Shown here: positions 14,736 through 22,128 of the stretch, piece after piece
Numbering within the stretch: the stretch's first letter is position 1
Layout of the letters: each line of letters starts with the position of its first letter
Notes under the pieces: model-generated
Seen by the model: the letters and a program-made list of their open reading frames with translations, nothing else
Database searches by the model: none
What the model was told of the DNA's origin: nothing
Translations under genes and position numbers: made by a program
DNA from: a virus
DNA: 26,195 nt
Reading direction: 5' to 3' (one strand)
IMG/VR virus record: IMGVR_UViG_3300027881_000065
Location: 1 to 26,195 of that record

Positions 14736-15857
14736 ATGTCAGGCCGCATGGTCAATGAACTCTTCAACACCCGCTTGAGCGAGCCCGGCGGGAAAGAGAA
14801 GCTGGCGCAGTTCGGTGGCTCGTACATCCGTGACCGTCTTCGCGAGGTCAGCTTCGTGCGCAAGATCCTGCCCCCAGAGCAGGTGACCCGCACGGACTGC
14901 CAGCGCTCGACCAAGCACGACACCCTCGTCAAGATCGTGGATGTCGAGCCCAAGTCCCGCGCCATGGCGATGACCTTCCGCGGTCAGCCTACGGCTCGCT
15001 TCATCCGGGGTCCACGTGCCGAGGTGGCGTTCTTCACCATCTCGTCCGAGGTCTTCCAGAAGACCGAGCAGGAGCTGCTGGCCTACGAGATGCCCATCAC
15101 CAAGATCATCGAAGAGAACTCGGTGAAGGACATCCAGGAGATCGAGGACCGCGAGTTCGTGTTCCACGTCGAGGCAGCGGTGCAGGCACTGCAGGCAGAA
15201 GCCAACAGTGTGGCAGCAGCACCGATCCTCAACTGGACCACGCTCGATGGTGCCACGCCTCCGGTGGAGTTCAGCGTACGCAAGGGCGAGCTGGCACGTG
15301 CGGCCGGTGCTGACGACGCGGTGGTCCGTCCCCTTCAGCGCAAGGACATCGTCGAGGGCTTCAAGCTCCTGGACGGTAACCGTCTGCGCTGCGAGCGGTG
15401 GCTGATCACCGAGGTGGACTTCGACGACCAGCTGTCGTGGACGGTCGAGGACCAGGGCGACAAGATCCAGTCGGAGACCACGGTCGACGGCTACAAGTAC
15501 AACACCCTGCTCGGGCGGCCCTACATCCGCTCGGTCAAGACGGACATCCTCCGTCCGGGCAACTTGTACTTCTTCACGTCGCCCGAGTTCTTCGGAAAGT
15601 TCTACGTCCTGAACCAGACGAAGTTCTACATCGACAAGGTCGCGAACATGATCACCTTCCAGGCGTGGGAGGACATCGCGATGTCGATGATCAACATCGC
15701 TGCGGCTCGAAAGATCGAGCTCTACTCGGCTGACGCGACCGAGAACGACGACGACACGCTGCGCGACAACTTCATCCCGGTGGCCGAGGAAGCCCTGGGC
15801 GCGGTGAACAACCGTGTGGACAAGGGCCTGAAGTTCCCGCAGATCGTCAACAACTGA
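14736..15857 (+). CDS. Major capsid protein, 373 residues
   Basis: The main shell subunit. The start ATG 14736 has AAAGGGAACCCATC upstream, a strong site fitting a highly expressed protein. The first 110 residues form an N-arm and strand region (GGSYIRDRLREVSFVRKILPP, then DVEPKSRAMAMTFRG), followed by a long helix near 125-160 and a beta-rich C-terminal half (YFFTSPEFFGKFYVLNQTK, MITFQAWEDIAMSMINIAA). That order is what I expect of an HK97-fold capsid protein of myophages. It is placed after protease, scaffold and decoration genes and is closed by the only strong terminator in the window, as is common for capsid genes. No KTA peptide is present. A propeptide cannot be defined from sequence alone. 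Confidence 0.87.
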   Translation: MSGRMVNELFNTRLSEPGGKEKLAQFGGSYIRDRLREVSFVRKILPPEQVTRTDCQRSTKHDTLVKIVDVEPKSRAMAMTFRGQPTARFIRGPRAEVAFFTISSEVFQKTEQELLAYEMPITKIIEENSVKDIQEIEDREFVFHVEAAVQALQAEANSVAAAPILNWTTLDGATPPVEFSVRKGELARAAGADDAVVRPLQRKDIVEGFKLLDGNRLRCERWLITEVDFDDQLSWTVEDQGDKIQSETTVDGYKYNTLLGRPYIRSVKTDILRPGNLYFFTSPEFFGKFYVLNQTKFYIDKVANMITFQAWEDIAMSMINIAAARKIELYSADATENDDDTLRDNFIPVAEEALGAVNNRVDKGLKFPQIVNN

Positions 15858-15892
15858 CCGACGCCCTAGGCGTAGTCTTTGTCGGCCCGGAG

Positions 15893-15926
15893 AGGGCACC
15901 GGCGCCCGGCGCTTGGTGCCCTTTTC
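15893..15926 (+). terminator. Rho-independent terminator after the capsid gene
   Basis: AGGGCACC (15893-15900) pairs perfectly with GGTGCCCT (15915-15922), and the loop can form an inner GCGC/GCGC stem. The right arm runs directly into TTTTC, giving a short U-tract. It lies 35 bases after the capsid stop codon, and the next gene starts about 25 bases later. It would separate abundant capsid message from the neck genes. Confidence 0.8.
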
Positions 15927-15950
15927 TGGTTTCAGGAGTAAGATTCAGTC

Positions 15951-16463
15951 ATGGCCAAGAAGACCCCCAAGAAGATCCCCCAGAAGATCTACCTCATCCA
16001 CAACACGACTCGCTCCCCGGCGACCAAGCTCAAGCGGATGCAATTGGCCGGCCCGGAGAAGAGCACCAAGAACCTGTCTCTCTGCGGCGGCACCGTCCGG
16101 GTCCTCCGAGGCCGGACTCAGCCAGTTGCAGAGTCGGTCCTGATCAGGTGGCTGGATCAGTTTGCTGACAAGGCGAAGAAGGGACTCCTTCAGGTCAGCC
16201 ACAAGAACAAGGTGGTCAACCTCGAGTCCCTCCGTGGCGCAGCCGCGAAGGCCGCGAAGGCTACAGAGGCCATGAAGTCCGTGGCGGCCAAGCCCGAGCC
16301 GGCCAAGCCCGAGCCCGAGCCGGAGAAGGATGATGATGGGCCGGAGCTCGATAACGCCCCGGTGACGGACGAGGACCTCGAGGAGATCGAGAACGCGTTC
16401 TCTGATGATGAGGACGAAGAAGAAGGTGAAGAGGAAGACGACGAGGAAGACGACGAGGAGTAA
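15951..16463 (+). CDS. Basic protein with long acidic tail, 170 residues
   Basis: The N-terminal 105 residues are basic (KKTPKKIPQKIYLIHN, LKRMQLAGPEKSTKNL) and look like a small folded domain (LCGGTVRVLRGRTQPV, LIRWLDQFADKAKKGL). A Lys/Pro/Glu linker leads to a C-terminal run of Asp and Glu covering the last ~35 residues. The acidic tail could mimic DNA or bind positively charged surfaces in the head. I do not recognise the family. AGGAG lies about 12 bases before ATG 15951, directly after the terminator. The next gene begins at GTG right after its stop codon. Position after the capsid gene suggests a head-associated function. Confidence 0.72.
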   Translation: MAKKTPKKIPQKIYLIHNTTRSPATKLKRMQLAGPEKSTKNLSLCGGTVRVLRGRTQPVAESVLIRWLDQFADKAKKGLLQVSHKNKVVNLESLRGAAAKAAKATEAMKSVAAKPEPAKPEPEPEKDDDGPELDNAPVTDEDLEEIENAFSDDEDEEEGEEEDDEEDDEE

Positions 16464-16970
16464 GTGGGAGAGGCACTCGAAGGCGTTCAAGCGCTGAGTC
16501 CGTCCATGCAGGCGTTCGTGCAACAGGTTCGCCTGTTCACGCGCGACCATCCGCAGCTCAACCGGCTCATCGCTGGCGAGGAGTCCGGGGACAGGATCAT
16601 CGCCTGGGCGATCATGGATGCCATCGCTGACTTCAACGGCACTCCGCACTTCACCACTTGGTCCATCGACACCTTTCTTCAGAAGAGCCAGCAGGCCCTT
16701 CTCACCCGCATGACGACGATCACTCTGCTCGAGTCAGTGGGTCTTCTTCAGACGCGCAACCACATCAACTACTCGAACGGCGGCATCAACGTAGGCGTGA
16801 ACGACAAGACATCGCTCATCATGAACTGGCTGCAGTACTTCAAGAGCTCGACGGAGCAGATGAAGCAGAAGGTCAAGGTGGCGGTGAACATCGAGTCGAT
16901 CCTGGGCCCTGGGAACCCAGGGATTCATTCAGAACTCTGGGCTGTGAACGCCTCCTACCTCTCGTACTGA
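16464..16970 (+). CDS. Probable head-completion/neck protein, 168 residues
   Basis: I accept the GTG start at 16464, which immediately follows the preceding TAA with GAGGAG just upstream. The alternative ATG at 16507 would remove 14 unremarkable residues. The protein is mostly helical with conserved-looking patches (LIAGEESGDRIIAWAIMDAI, DFNGTPHFT, LLQTRNHINYSNGGI) that match my memory of a small head-tail connector found after the capsid gene in large phages. It probably joins the portal ring to the tail. The exact family is not named. The next start codon lies 3 bases after its stop, so translation is probably continuous through the cluster. Confidence 0.65.
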   Translation: MGEALEGVQALSPSMQAFVQQVRLFTRDHPQLNRLIAGEESGDRIIAWAIMDAIADFNGTPHFTTWSIDTFLQKSQQALLTRMTTITLLESVGLLQTRNHINYSNGGINVGVNDKTSLIMNWLQYFKSSTEQMKQKVKVAVNIESILGPGNPGIHSELWAVNASYLSY

Positions 16971-16973
16971 ATC

Positions 16974-17435
16974 ATGCTCAAGATACTCCAGTTCGGTAAC
17001 CTGCGGCGCGTTGGATTCGTGCTCAACGGAGGTATCGCCGGTGGCAAGCGAGTCATCAACTCGGGCGGCAAGGTGCTCGGCTTGAATGGCAAGACCCTCA
17101 TCTTCACCACTCCAGCCGGCACGGTGACGTTCAGTGATACTGGTGGCACCGGTCTATCGATGGCAGACATCATCGCCGAGATCGTGGGCACCGGTGGACT
17201 GTCGGGTCTCAAGCCTGGCTTCAGCGATGGCTACTTGAATGTCATCGAGACTACGCCGACCAACGGTGTTGTTCTTGCCGGCACGGGTACAGCCAATGCG
17301 GCCTTCGGGTTTGGGAAGTCAACTGTGACCGGTCTCGTCTACGATCCGCCAGGCGGCTCTGCTCCACGGATGGTAGGTGGCATCCAGGTCCGGGCGCAGC
17401 TGGATGGTTACTACGTACTCGTGGAGCCGGCATGA
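16974..17435 (+). CDS. Beta-rich structural protein, first of two tandem paralogues, 153 residues
   Basis: Shared blocks with the next gene are GKVLGLNGKTLIF, GTVTFSD, IETTPTNGVVLAGTGTA, AFGFGK and APRMVGGIQ, in the same order, so the two arose by duplication. The same pattern (GL-x-G, TVTFSD, AFG-x-G) recurs in the tail sheath at 25172, suggesting a common small alpha/beta domain. The protein has no signal peptide or coiled coil. No ribosome-binding site is obvious before ATG 16974, three bases after the previous stop, so reinitiation is likely. It ends in an ATGA overlap with its paralogue. The likely role is a head, neck or decoration component. The precise location in the virion is unknown. 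Confidence 0.75.
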   Translation: MLKILQFGNLRRVGFVLNGGIAGGKRVINSGGKVLGLNGKTLIFTTPAGTVTFSDTGGTGLSMADIIAEIVGTGGLSGLKPGFSDGYLNVIETTPTNGVVLAGTGTANAAFGFGKSTVTGLVYDPPGGSAPRMVGGIQVRAQLDGYYVLVEPA

Positions 17436-17923
17436 TCAGTACACTACTAGCAGCAGACCTGTACATCATGCAGGACCTGATCAACGGGGCCATCTTCGGT
17501 GGGCGTAAGGCCGTTGGCACCACCGGAAAGGTGCTCGGGCTGCACGGGAAGACCCTCGTCTTCAACGACCCGTTGATTCCAGCCAACCCTCTCGGCACCG
17601 TGACCTTCGACAACCCTGGAGGGGCTGGTCTGACGCCGGAGGAGATCAACGATCAGATTCATGACGTTGGCAACCCCGGGCCTTTTCCATTGGCCATCTA
17701 CATGGTCACCTTCGCTGACAGGACAGCTCGCCTCATTGAGATCACCCCGACCAACGGGATCTTGCTGAAGGGCACCAGCACCGCCAGTCCAGTCTTCGGG
17801 TTCGGCAAGGAAGACGTCGCGACTGTGATCTACAACCCATTCGACGGTGTGGCGCCTCGAGTCATCGGTGTGCAGCCAACGGTAGAGATGGACAGTTACT
17901 ACGCTACAGTGGAGCTACCATGA
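17432..17923 (+). CDS. Beta-rich structural protein, second of two tandem paralogues, 163 residues
   Basis: It aligns over its whole length with the preceding protein: INGAIFGGRKAV with LNGGIAGGKRVI, then GKVLGLHGKTLVF, GTVTF, IEITPTNGILLKGTSTA, VFGFGK, APRVIGVQ and a final YYATVEL. An insertion (NDPLIPANPL) and a longer middle distinguish it. The two copies have diverged too much for a recent duplication, so both are probably retained for separate roles, for example as partners in a hetero-oligomeric ring. GGAG lies a few bases before its start, and it overlaps both neighbours by ATGA junctions. The GLHGKTLVF block resembles GLHGLPLVL in the sheath protein. Confidence 0.75.
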   Translation: MISTLLAADLYIMQDLINGAIFGGRKAVGTTGKVLGLHGKTLVFNDPLIPANPLGTVTFDNPGGAGLTPEEINDQIHDVGNPGPFPLAIYMVTFADRTARLIEITPTNGILLKGTSTASPVFGFGKEDVATVIYNPFDGVAPRVIGVQPTVEMDSYYATVELP

Positions 17924-20199
17924 GTGACTTCGAGAGGTTCCTGCGGCAGGACACGAGCATTCCCCTGACGGCTGCGTCCAACTACCTCTTGGAGCTCAAG
18001 AGCTTCCCGGAGAAGACAGCGGCGATGAACAAGACCGCTGGGTGGGACGACCCACCGGATGAGACCGGCTCCCTCGAGGGGCAGTTCGAGGTCCCGGTCG
18101 AGAAGGCTGTTCAGCTCATGGGCAACGTGGCGCACAAGGTGCTGCGGCTGATGAACGCTGGGTTGGTGTACAGCAACAGCGCGCGGGGTGAGTTCGCCAA
18201 GGACGTGAAGTGCGCGATCAGCCACGCCGAGTGGGACCACAAGGCATCCTTCGAGTGGCTGGTGGAGCGGATGACCGTACTGGCAGGGCCGCCGCACATC
18301 GCCGAGCCGGACATGCCTCCGGCGTCCACTCAGCCTATTGAGATCTGCAAGCGCATGCTCCGAGCTGAGCAGGAGCTGCTGCAGTGCTGGCAGGAGCTGG
18401 GTCTTGCTGCAGGTGAGAACGCGATGAAGGCCAGGGTCAAGCGCGAGGCTTCTTCGTGCCAGGAGCACCTGGACGCGTTGTGGAAGTGCCTGCCCGAGGG
18501 TGAGCGCCAGGCTGCTGCTGCACCTGCCATCACGGTTGCCCCGGAGGAAGCCGCCGCGCTCGAGCAGGCCGCCGCCGGCGGTGGTGAGGAGCCCCCTCCT
18601 GATCCTGCGGCCGGACCTGCGGCTCCGCCTGCGGCTCCGCCGGCCGCCCCCGGCGGCCCCCCGCCGCCCCCGGCCGCCCCCGGGGGGCCTGAGGTGAAAG
18701 CTGCCTCCATCAAGGAGGCCGCTGCTCGAATGGTGAAGTTTGCCCACTCCAAGAAGAAGGACGACGAGCTCGAGGATCCGTACGAGAAGGTGCAGGAGCT
18801 CGAGCAGAAGGGCAGGGAGAGCGCTGTGAGCGGGGCCTCCCGGGCGCAGCACATGTCCCGGCACCAGCGGGGCGAGCGGTTCGGTGACACCATGGGTCGG
18901 GTGCTAGGTACCCTGGCCGGCGCCAGCGCGGGCGCCGGGGTGTCCCCATCGTCGAAGGCCCTGGCCGGCGTGGGTGGCGGAGCCCTCGGCTACTTGGTTG
19001 GGGGCAAGGTCGGCAAGGAGCTCGGCAAGGAGAAGGACATCAAGCGGGAGAAGACCGCCTCCATCTCAGCTGCAGCGGCCAGGATGGTGGAGCGGGTGAA
19101 GACCGCCGAGGACCCTATGATGGCGGGAGAGCCCGCCGAGGCTCCCATGACGAGCCCCACGGACAATCCCGAGGCCATGCCGGCGAACTACCTCCAGGCT
19201 GAGGCCATCGGGCAGCAGCTGCAGGACCAGAACGAGGTGGGCTTCTACAAGCAGCGGGCGCGGGAGGCCGAGACGGCAGCAGCCACGGCCACCCAGCAGG
19301 CCGAGCAGCAGTCTGTGGCCATGCAGGAGGAGTCCACGATGCTCCAGATGCAGGCTGATGAGGCGGATGCCAAGATCCGCAACGCGCTGCAGCAAGCTGT
19401 GCAGGCTCGGGATGACGCGCTCAACTCCACCGAGATGGCGGCCAACCTCCGTATGGGCATTCAGCAGCAGCGCCAGCAGATGATGGAGCTGGCCTCCCAG
19501 GACCCGACCCAGATGGCCGCCGAGGCCCTGGGGCTCGGGCTGCAGACCCCGCCTCAGCCCCCGATGGAGGCCGGTGGCATGGCTCCTCCGGGCATGGACC
19601 CCATGAACCCAGGCATGCCTCCCGGCGGCGCCCCGCCCGGCGGCGACGCACCCGACGCTGGCATGGAGGCTCCGCCAGGTGCCACTGGGCCGGCTGGACA
19701 GGCTCCTCCGCCTGGCGGCGGTGCTCCCCCGGGATCGCCACCCGGCGGGCCGCCCCCGGGCGCAGCGGGCCCAACAGCGCCCGCGGGACCCCCTCCCGGT
19801 CCGGCTCCCCCGGAGATGGCCTCCCCGGCCGCGCCGCTCGCGCAGAACAAGCAGGCCAGCGTAGAGAAAACGGCCGCTCGGCCTAGCCGGGCAGGGTTCA
19901 TCGGTGCCGGGATTGGGGCAGGGCTGGGCGCCGGAGCTGGTCTCCTCTCATCGTATCGTGAGGCCAGCCCTTTTCGACATGAGCGTCTGCAGGACCGCCT
20001 GAGTGAACTCCAGCAGACGCAGGACGGAAGCTATGCGCAGGCGGCGCAGGTAGCCAAGGTGAAGAAGCAGATGGCCGAGTCCGAGCTCACGCAGCAGTTC
20101 CCCGGTCACGTGGCAGCGCGACGCGTTGCTGGAACGGCGCTTTCATCGGCGCTCAAAGGTGGCGCCATCGGCGCGGGTTTGCAGGCACTGTTGAGGTAA
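17920..20199 (+). CDS. Large modular virion protein with ferritin-like helical domain, glycine zipper and collagen-like region, 759 residues
   Basis: The start overlaps the previous stop (ATGA) and has GGAG upstream. Modules in order: an N-terminal SDFERFLRQDTS and two KTA peptides (30-42); a helical domain at about 55-192 that resembles a ferritin-like four-helix bundle (SHAEWDH with E104/H107, LRAEQELL with E150, CQEHLDAL with H183); a Pro/Ala/Gly linker (205-245); two related repeats (SIKEAAARMVKFAH and SISAAAARMVERVKTA) flanking a glycine-zipper stretch; a Gln/Glu-rich coiled coil (about 425-530); a collagen-like Gly/Pro region (about 545-645); and a short second zipper (IGAGIGAGLGAGAGLL). 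It carries five exact KTA peptides. It is likely an internal or ejected structural protein. The ferritin-like call is tentative because several metal ligands are missing. Confidence 0.75.
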   Translation: MSDFERFLRQDTSIPLTAASNYLLELKSFPEKTAAMNKTAGWDDPPDETGSLEGQFEVPVEKAVQLMGNVAHKVLRLMNAGLVYSNSARGEFAKDVKCAISHAEWDHKASFEWLVERMTVLAGPPHIAEPDMPPASTQPIEICKRMLRAEQELLQCWQELGLAAGENAMKARVKREASSCQEHLDALWKCLPEGERQAAAAPAITVAPEEAAALEQAAAGGGEEPPPDPAAGPAAPPAAPPAAPGGPPPPPAAPGGPEVKAASIKEAAARMVKFAHSKKKDDELEDPYEKVQELEQKGRESAVSGASRAQHMSRHQRGERFGDTMGRVLGTLAGASAGAGVSPSSKALAGVGGGALGYLVGGKVGKELGKEKDIKREKTASISAAAARMVERVKTAEDPMMAGEPAEAPMTSPTDNPEAMPANYLQAEAIGQQLQDQNEVGFYKQRAREAETAAATATQQAEQQSVAMQEESTMLQMQADEADAKIRNALQQAVQARDDALNSTEMAANLRMGIQQQRQQMMELASQDPTQMAAEALGLGLQTPPQPPMEAGGMAPPGMDPMNPGMPPGGAPPGGDAPDAGMEAPPGATGPAGQAPPPGGGAPPGSPPGGPPPGAAGPTAPAGPPPGPAPPEMASPAAPLAQNKQASVEKTAARPSRAGFIGAGIGAGLGAGAGLLSSYREASPFRHERLQDRLSELQQTQDGSYAQAAQVAKVKKQMAESELTQQFPGHVAARRVAGTALSSALKGGAIGAGLQALLR
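18644..18683 (+). repeat. Three direct copies of CCGCCCCCGG
   Basis: The decamer occurs at 18644-18653, 18664-18673 and 18674-18683 within the Pro/Ala-rich linker of the 759-residue protein. The last copy runs into GGGGG, so strong C/G hairpins can form. Such runs are prone to slippage and to sequencing error, so the linker length should be treated with care. Confidence 0.7.
19560..19850 (+). repeat. Collagen-like Gly/Pro-rich coding region
   Basis: This part of the 759-residue protein reads as imperfect Gly-Pro-Pro style triplets (PGMPPGGAPPGGDAP, GATGPAGQAPPPGGG, GPPPGPAPP). Phage collagen-like segments usually act as flexible or trimeric spacers. Here the Gly spacing is irregular, so a flexible linker is at least as likely as a true triple helix. 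The minus strand is also open here, which is a by-product of composition. Confidence 0.55.
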
Positions 20200-20201
20200 T
20201 C

Positions 20202-22094
20202 ATGTTGGACAGATTCGTAGAAGTCTTGGTCGAGCGTGAGAAGAAGGCGCAGGTCACTGACGAGATCACCGAGATGCTGAAGAAGCTCCCGGTGGATGAG
20301 ATCTCAAAGGTCGCCTGCGGTGATGTTCCCAGCGGCAAGACCTGGCTGACGAAGTACGAGGGCACGCCCTTGTACGACCAGGCCGTCGCCCTCGAGGAGA
20401 GCAAGCTGCAGCTCGAGGCCAAGTCCATCGAGCGTCGGATGCAGCGGAGCCAAGAGCGTGCGCAGGAGCGTATGCAAGAGGCGGCCGAGCCCGACACCTA
20501 CGACCAGAAGGACATGATCCGCTTGAAGCAGCGGCTGCTCGACCTCGATCTCTCCAAGCAGAATCTCACCGGTGGTGCTCCTGCGCCGGTGGAGGAAGCT
20601 GAGGAGGACGAGGGTGAAGTTGCGCCGGACATCAACGGTCCCGAGCAGGTGCCCATGGAGGCGACGGCCAGCGCCAACTTCGTTCGGGACATGGCCAAGG
20701 AGGCTCAGGGGGAGCAGGCGTACTACCCCCAAGAGCAGCAGTACTATCCGCAAGAGCAGCAGCAGTACTACCCGCAGGAGCAGGAGTACCAGGGCTACGA
20801 TCCTCGGTTGTACGGACTGGGTGGCGCAGCTCTTGGTGCTGCCGCAGGCATTCCGTTTGGGGGAATGGGCATAGATACCGGCTTGGCCGGTGGTCTGGGT
20901 GCCTACTACGGCGCCAAGCGCGGTGGACCAGTAGGTCGTGCTGGCGAGGGTGCAGCTCGAGGTGGTGGAGGTGCAGCTGCAGGCACCGTTGGTGGCGGAG
21001 CCCTCGGTATGCTCGGTGGTGGTGCACTCGGCGCCGGCGCTGGGTACGGCCTCAGCAAACTGCTAGGCATGGATCCCCTCTCTGGAGCTGGTGTTGGTGG
21101 AGCTGTTGGAGGCGGCGCCGGTCTACTTGGCGGCGCTATTCTCGGTGGCCGCAAGGGCTACGACTTGGCCACCCGTGGCCTCGATCAGCCGAAGCAAGCT
21201 GAGGTCACCGACCCGGCGGGGATTGCCAAGGCTGTGCACGCTCTCTCAGCCAAGACGGCTGGGGTGAAGTTGGTGAAGGAACCGAAGCCACCGGCGCCCA
21301 AGAAGGATTGGACTGTCACCGAGGGGCCCAGCACTCTGAAGATCTTCCCCAGGAAGGGAAAGAAGAAGGAGGGCTGCGGTACCAAGACGGCCGAGGCCAT
21401 CGTGTCCGAGTACTTGGAGAAGCAGGGTGAGAGGGAGCAGTACAACCTCGCTCAAGGCGGCATGATTCCAGCAGATATGCGCCCACCTACCAAAGCTCCT
21501 ACCTCATCACCAGAAGCCTTCATGCCCAAGTTCAAGGGCACCTCTAGCAGTCCGAGGTTCTCGCACGCTATCGACTCGGGGACCAAGGAGCCCTTCCTTC
21601 GTGAGAGTCCGACCCATGGAGGTGGTGAGCCGCAGAAGTTCCCGGGTGCAGGCAACGTTCCCATTGAACGGAGTCCAGATGTTTTCTGGGATCGTCCAAG
21701 AGACACAGATGTTCCTCGTCCCCCGGGGACGAAATCGAAGACAACATCGAAGACTGGGTCAGCTATTGACCTCAGCAAGCTGGCCAAGAAGGACAAGGAC
21801 GAGAAGCCCAAGAAGAAGGGCAAGCCGCAGGTCGACACCAAGTGGCGTCCGCCCAGCCTTCCCACTCCAGACTACGTCGGTGACGCTGACGTGTACGCCA
21901 AGCGCCTGGTGAACAAGGCCGTGCACAACGTGCTCAGGGGCATGAAGAAGACCGAGACCAAGGCCAAGCGTGGTGCCCGCAAGGTACTGGGCAAGGAAGG
22001 CTCGGTTCAGAACGTTCAGGTTCTCTTCGAGAAGAACGGCACCGCTTTGTTCAGCACCATGGCGAGAGGTACTTCTCCTCCCCCAAAAGTCTAA
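20202..22094 (+). CDS. Large virion-type protein with extended glycine-zipper region, 630 residues (zero-frame product)
   Basis: ATG 20202 follows GAGGTAATC, two bases after the preceding stop. The N-terminal 110 residues are helical (DRFVEVLVEREKKAQ, IERRMQRSQERAQERMQ). A linker carries three Tyr-Tyr-Pro-Gln-Glu-Gln repeats. Residues about 205-325 form a long Gly/Ala zipper region (GALGMLGGGALGAGAGYG, AVGGGAGLLGGAILGG). Two exact KTA peptides and EYLEKQGERE follow, then a Lys/Pro-rich basic segment (KKDKDEKPKKKGKPQ) and a helical C-terminus. The frame ends at TAA 22092-22094, immediately after a canonical -1 slippery heptamer, and the -1 frame stays open to 22411. A longer 736-residue product is therefore likely. 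Role inferred: internal or ejected membrane-active virion protein. Confidence 0.75.
   Translation: MLDRFVEVLVEREKKAQVTDEITEMLKKLPVDEISKVACGDVPSGKTWLTKYEGTPLYDQAVALEESKLQLEAKSIERRMQRSQERAQERMQEAAEPDTYDQKDMIRLKQRLLDLDLSKQNLTGGAPAPVEEAEEDEGEVAPDINGPEQVPMEATASANFVRDMAKEAQGEQAYYPQEQQYYPQEQQQYYPQEQEYQGYDPRLYGLGGAALGAAAGIPFGGMGIDTGLAGGLGAYYGAKRGGPVGRAGEGAARGGGGAAAGTVGGGALGMLGGGALGAGAGYGLSKLLGMDPLSGAGVGGAVGGGAGLLGGAILGGRKGYDLATRGLDQPKQAEVTDPAGIAKAVHALSAKTAGVKLVKEPKPPAPKKDWTVTEGPSTLKIFPRKGKKKEGCGTKTAEAIVSEYLEKQGEREQYNLAQGGMIPADMRPPTKAPTSSPEAFMPKFKGTSSSPRFSHAIDSGTKEPFLRESPTHGGGEPQKFPGAGNVPIERSPDVFWDRPRDTDVPRPPGTKSKTTSKTGSAIDLSKLAKKDKDEKPKKKGKPQVDTKWRPPSLPTPDYVGDADVYAKRLVNKAVHNVLRGMKKTETKAKRGARKVLGKEGSVQNVQVLFEKNGTALFSTMARGTSPPPKV
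20721..20789 (+). repeat. Tandem repeats encoding Tyr-Tyr-Pro-Gln-Glu-Gln
   Basis: Three in-frame units encode YYPQEQ, YYPQEQQ and YYPQEQE, in a row after GEQA. DNA copies are 18-21 bases and differ only at a few third positions, so the array is repeat-generated. It sits in the linker before the glycine-zipper region. The tyrosines and glutamines suggest a sticky, disordered segment. Confidence 0.8.
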
Positions 22095-22128
22095 GCAAGG
22101 AAGCGGCTAGCCCACTGCATCCCTTGCT
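22082..22128 (+). promoter_or_regulatory. Candidate programmed -1 ribosomal frameshift signal
   Basis: The heptamer CCCAAAA (22082-22088) is in the exact X-XXY-YYZ phase relative to the 630-residue gene (C CCA AAA). Five bases later AGCAAGG (22094-22100) pairs perfectly with CCTTGCT (22122-22128), a 7-bp stem with a 21-base loop. This is the textbook spacing for -1 frameshifting. The zero-frame stop codon lies just 3 bases after the slippery codon, inside the start of the stem region. Confidence 0.6.

Noticed and set aside
14739-15899. Minus-strand open frame of 386 codons opposite the capsid gene
   Set aside because: It mirrors the capsid gene almost exactly, is very rich in Arg, Val, Leu and Asp as expected of a GC-rich shadow frame, and has no good ribosome-binding site or independent context.
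17899-18864. Minus-strand open frame of 321 codons opposite the 759-residue gene
   Set aside because: Its sequence is Leu/Arg/Gly-rich low complexity produced by reading the Pro/Ala-rich gene backwards. The plus strand has coupled ATGA junctions and domain structure.
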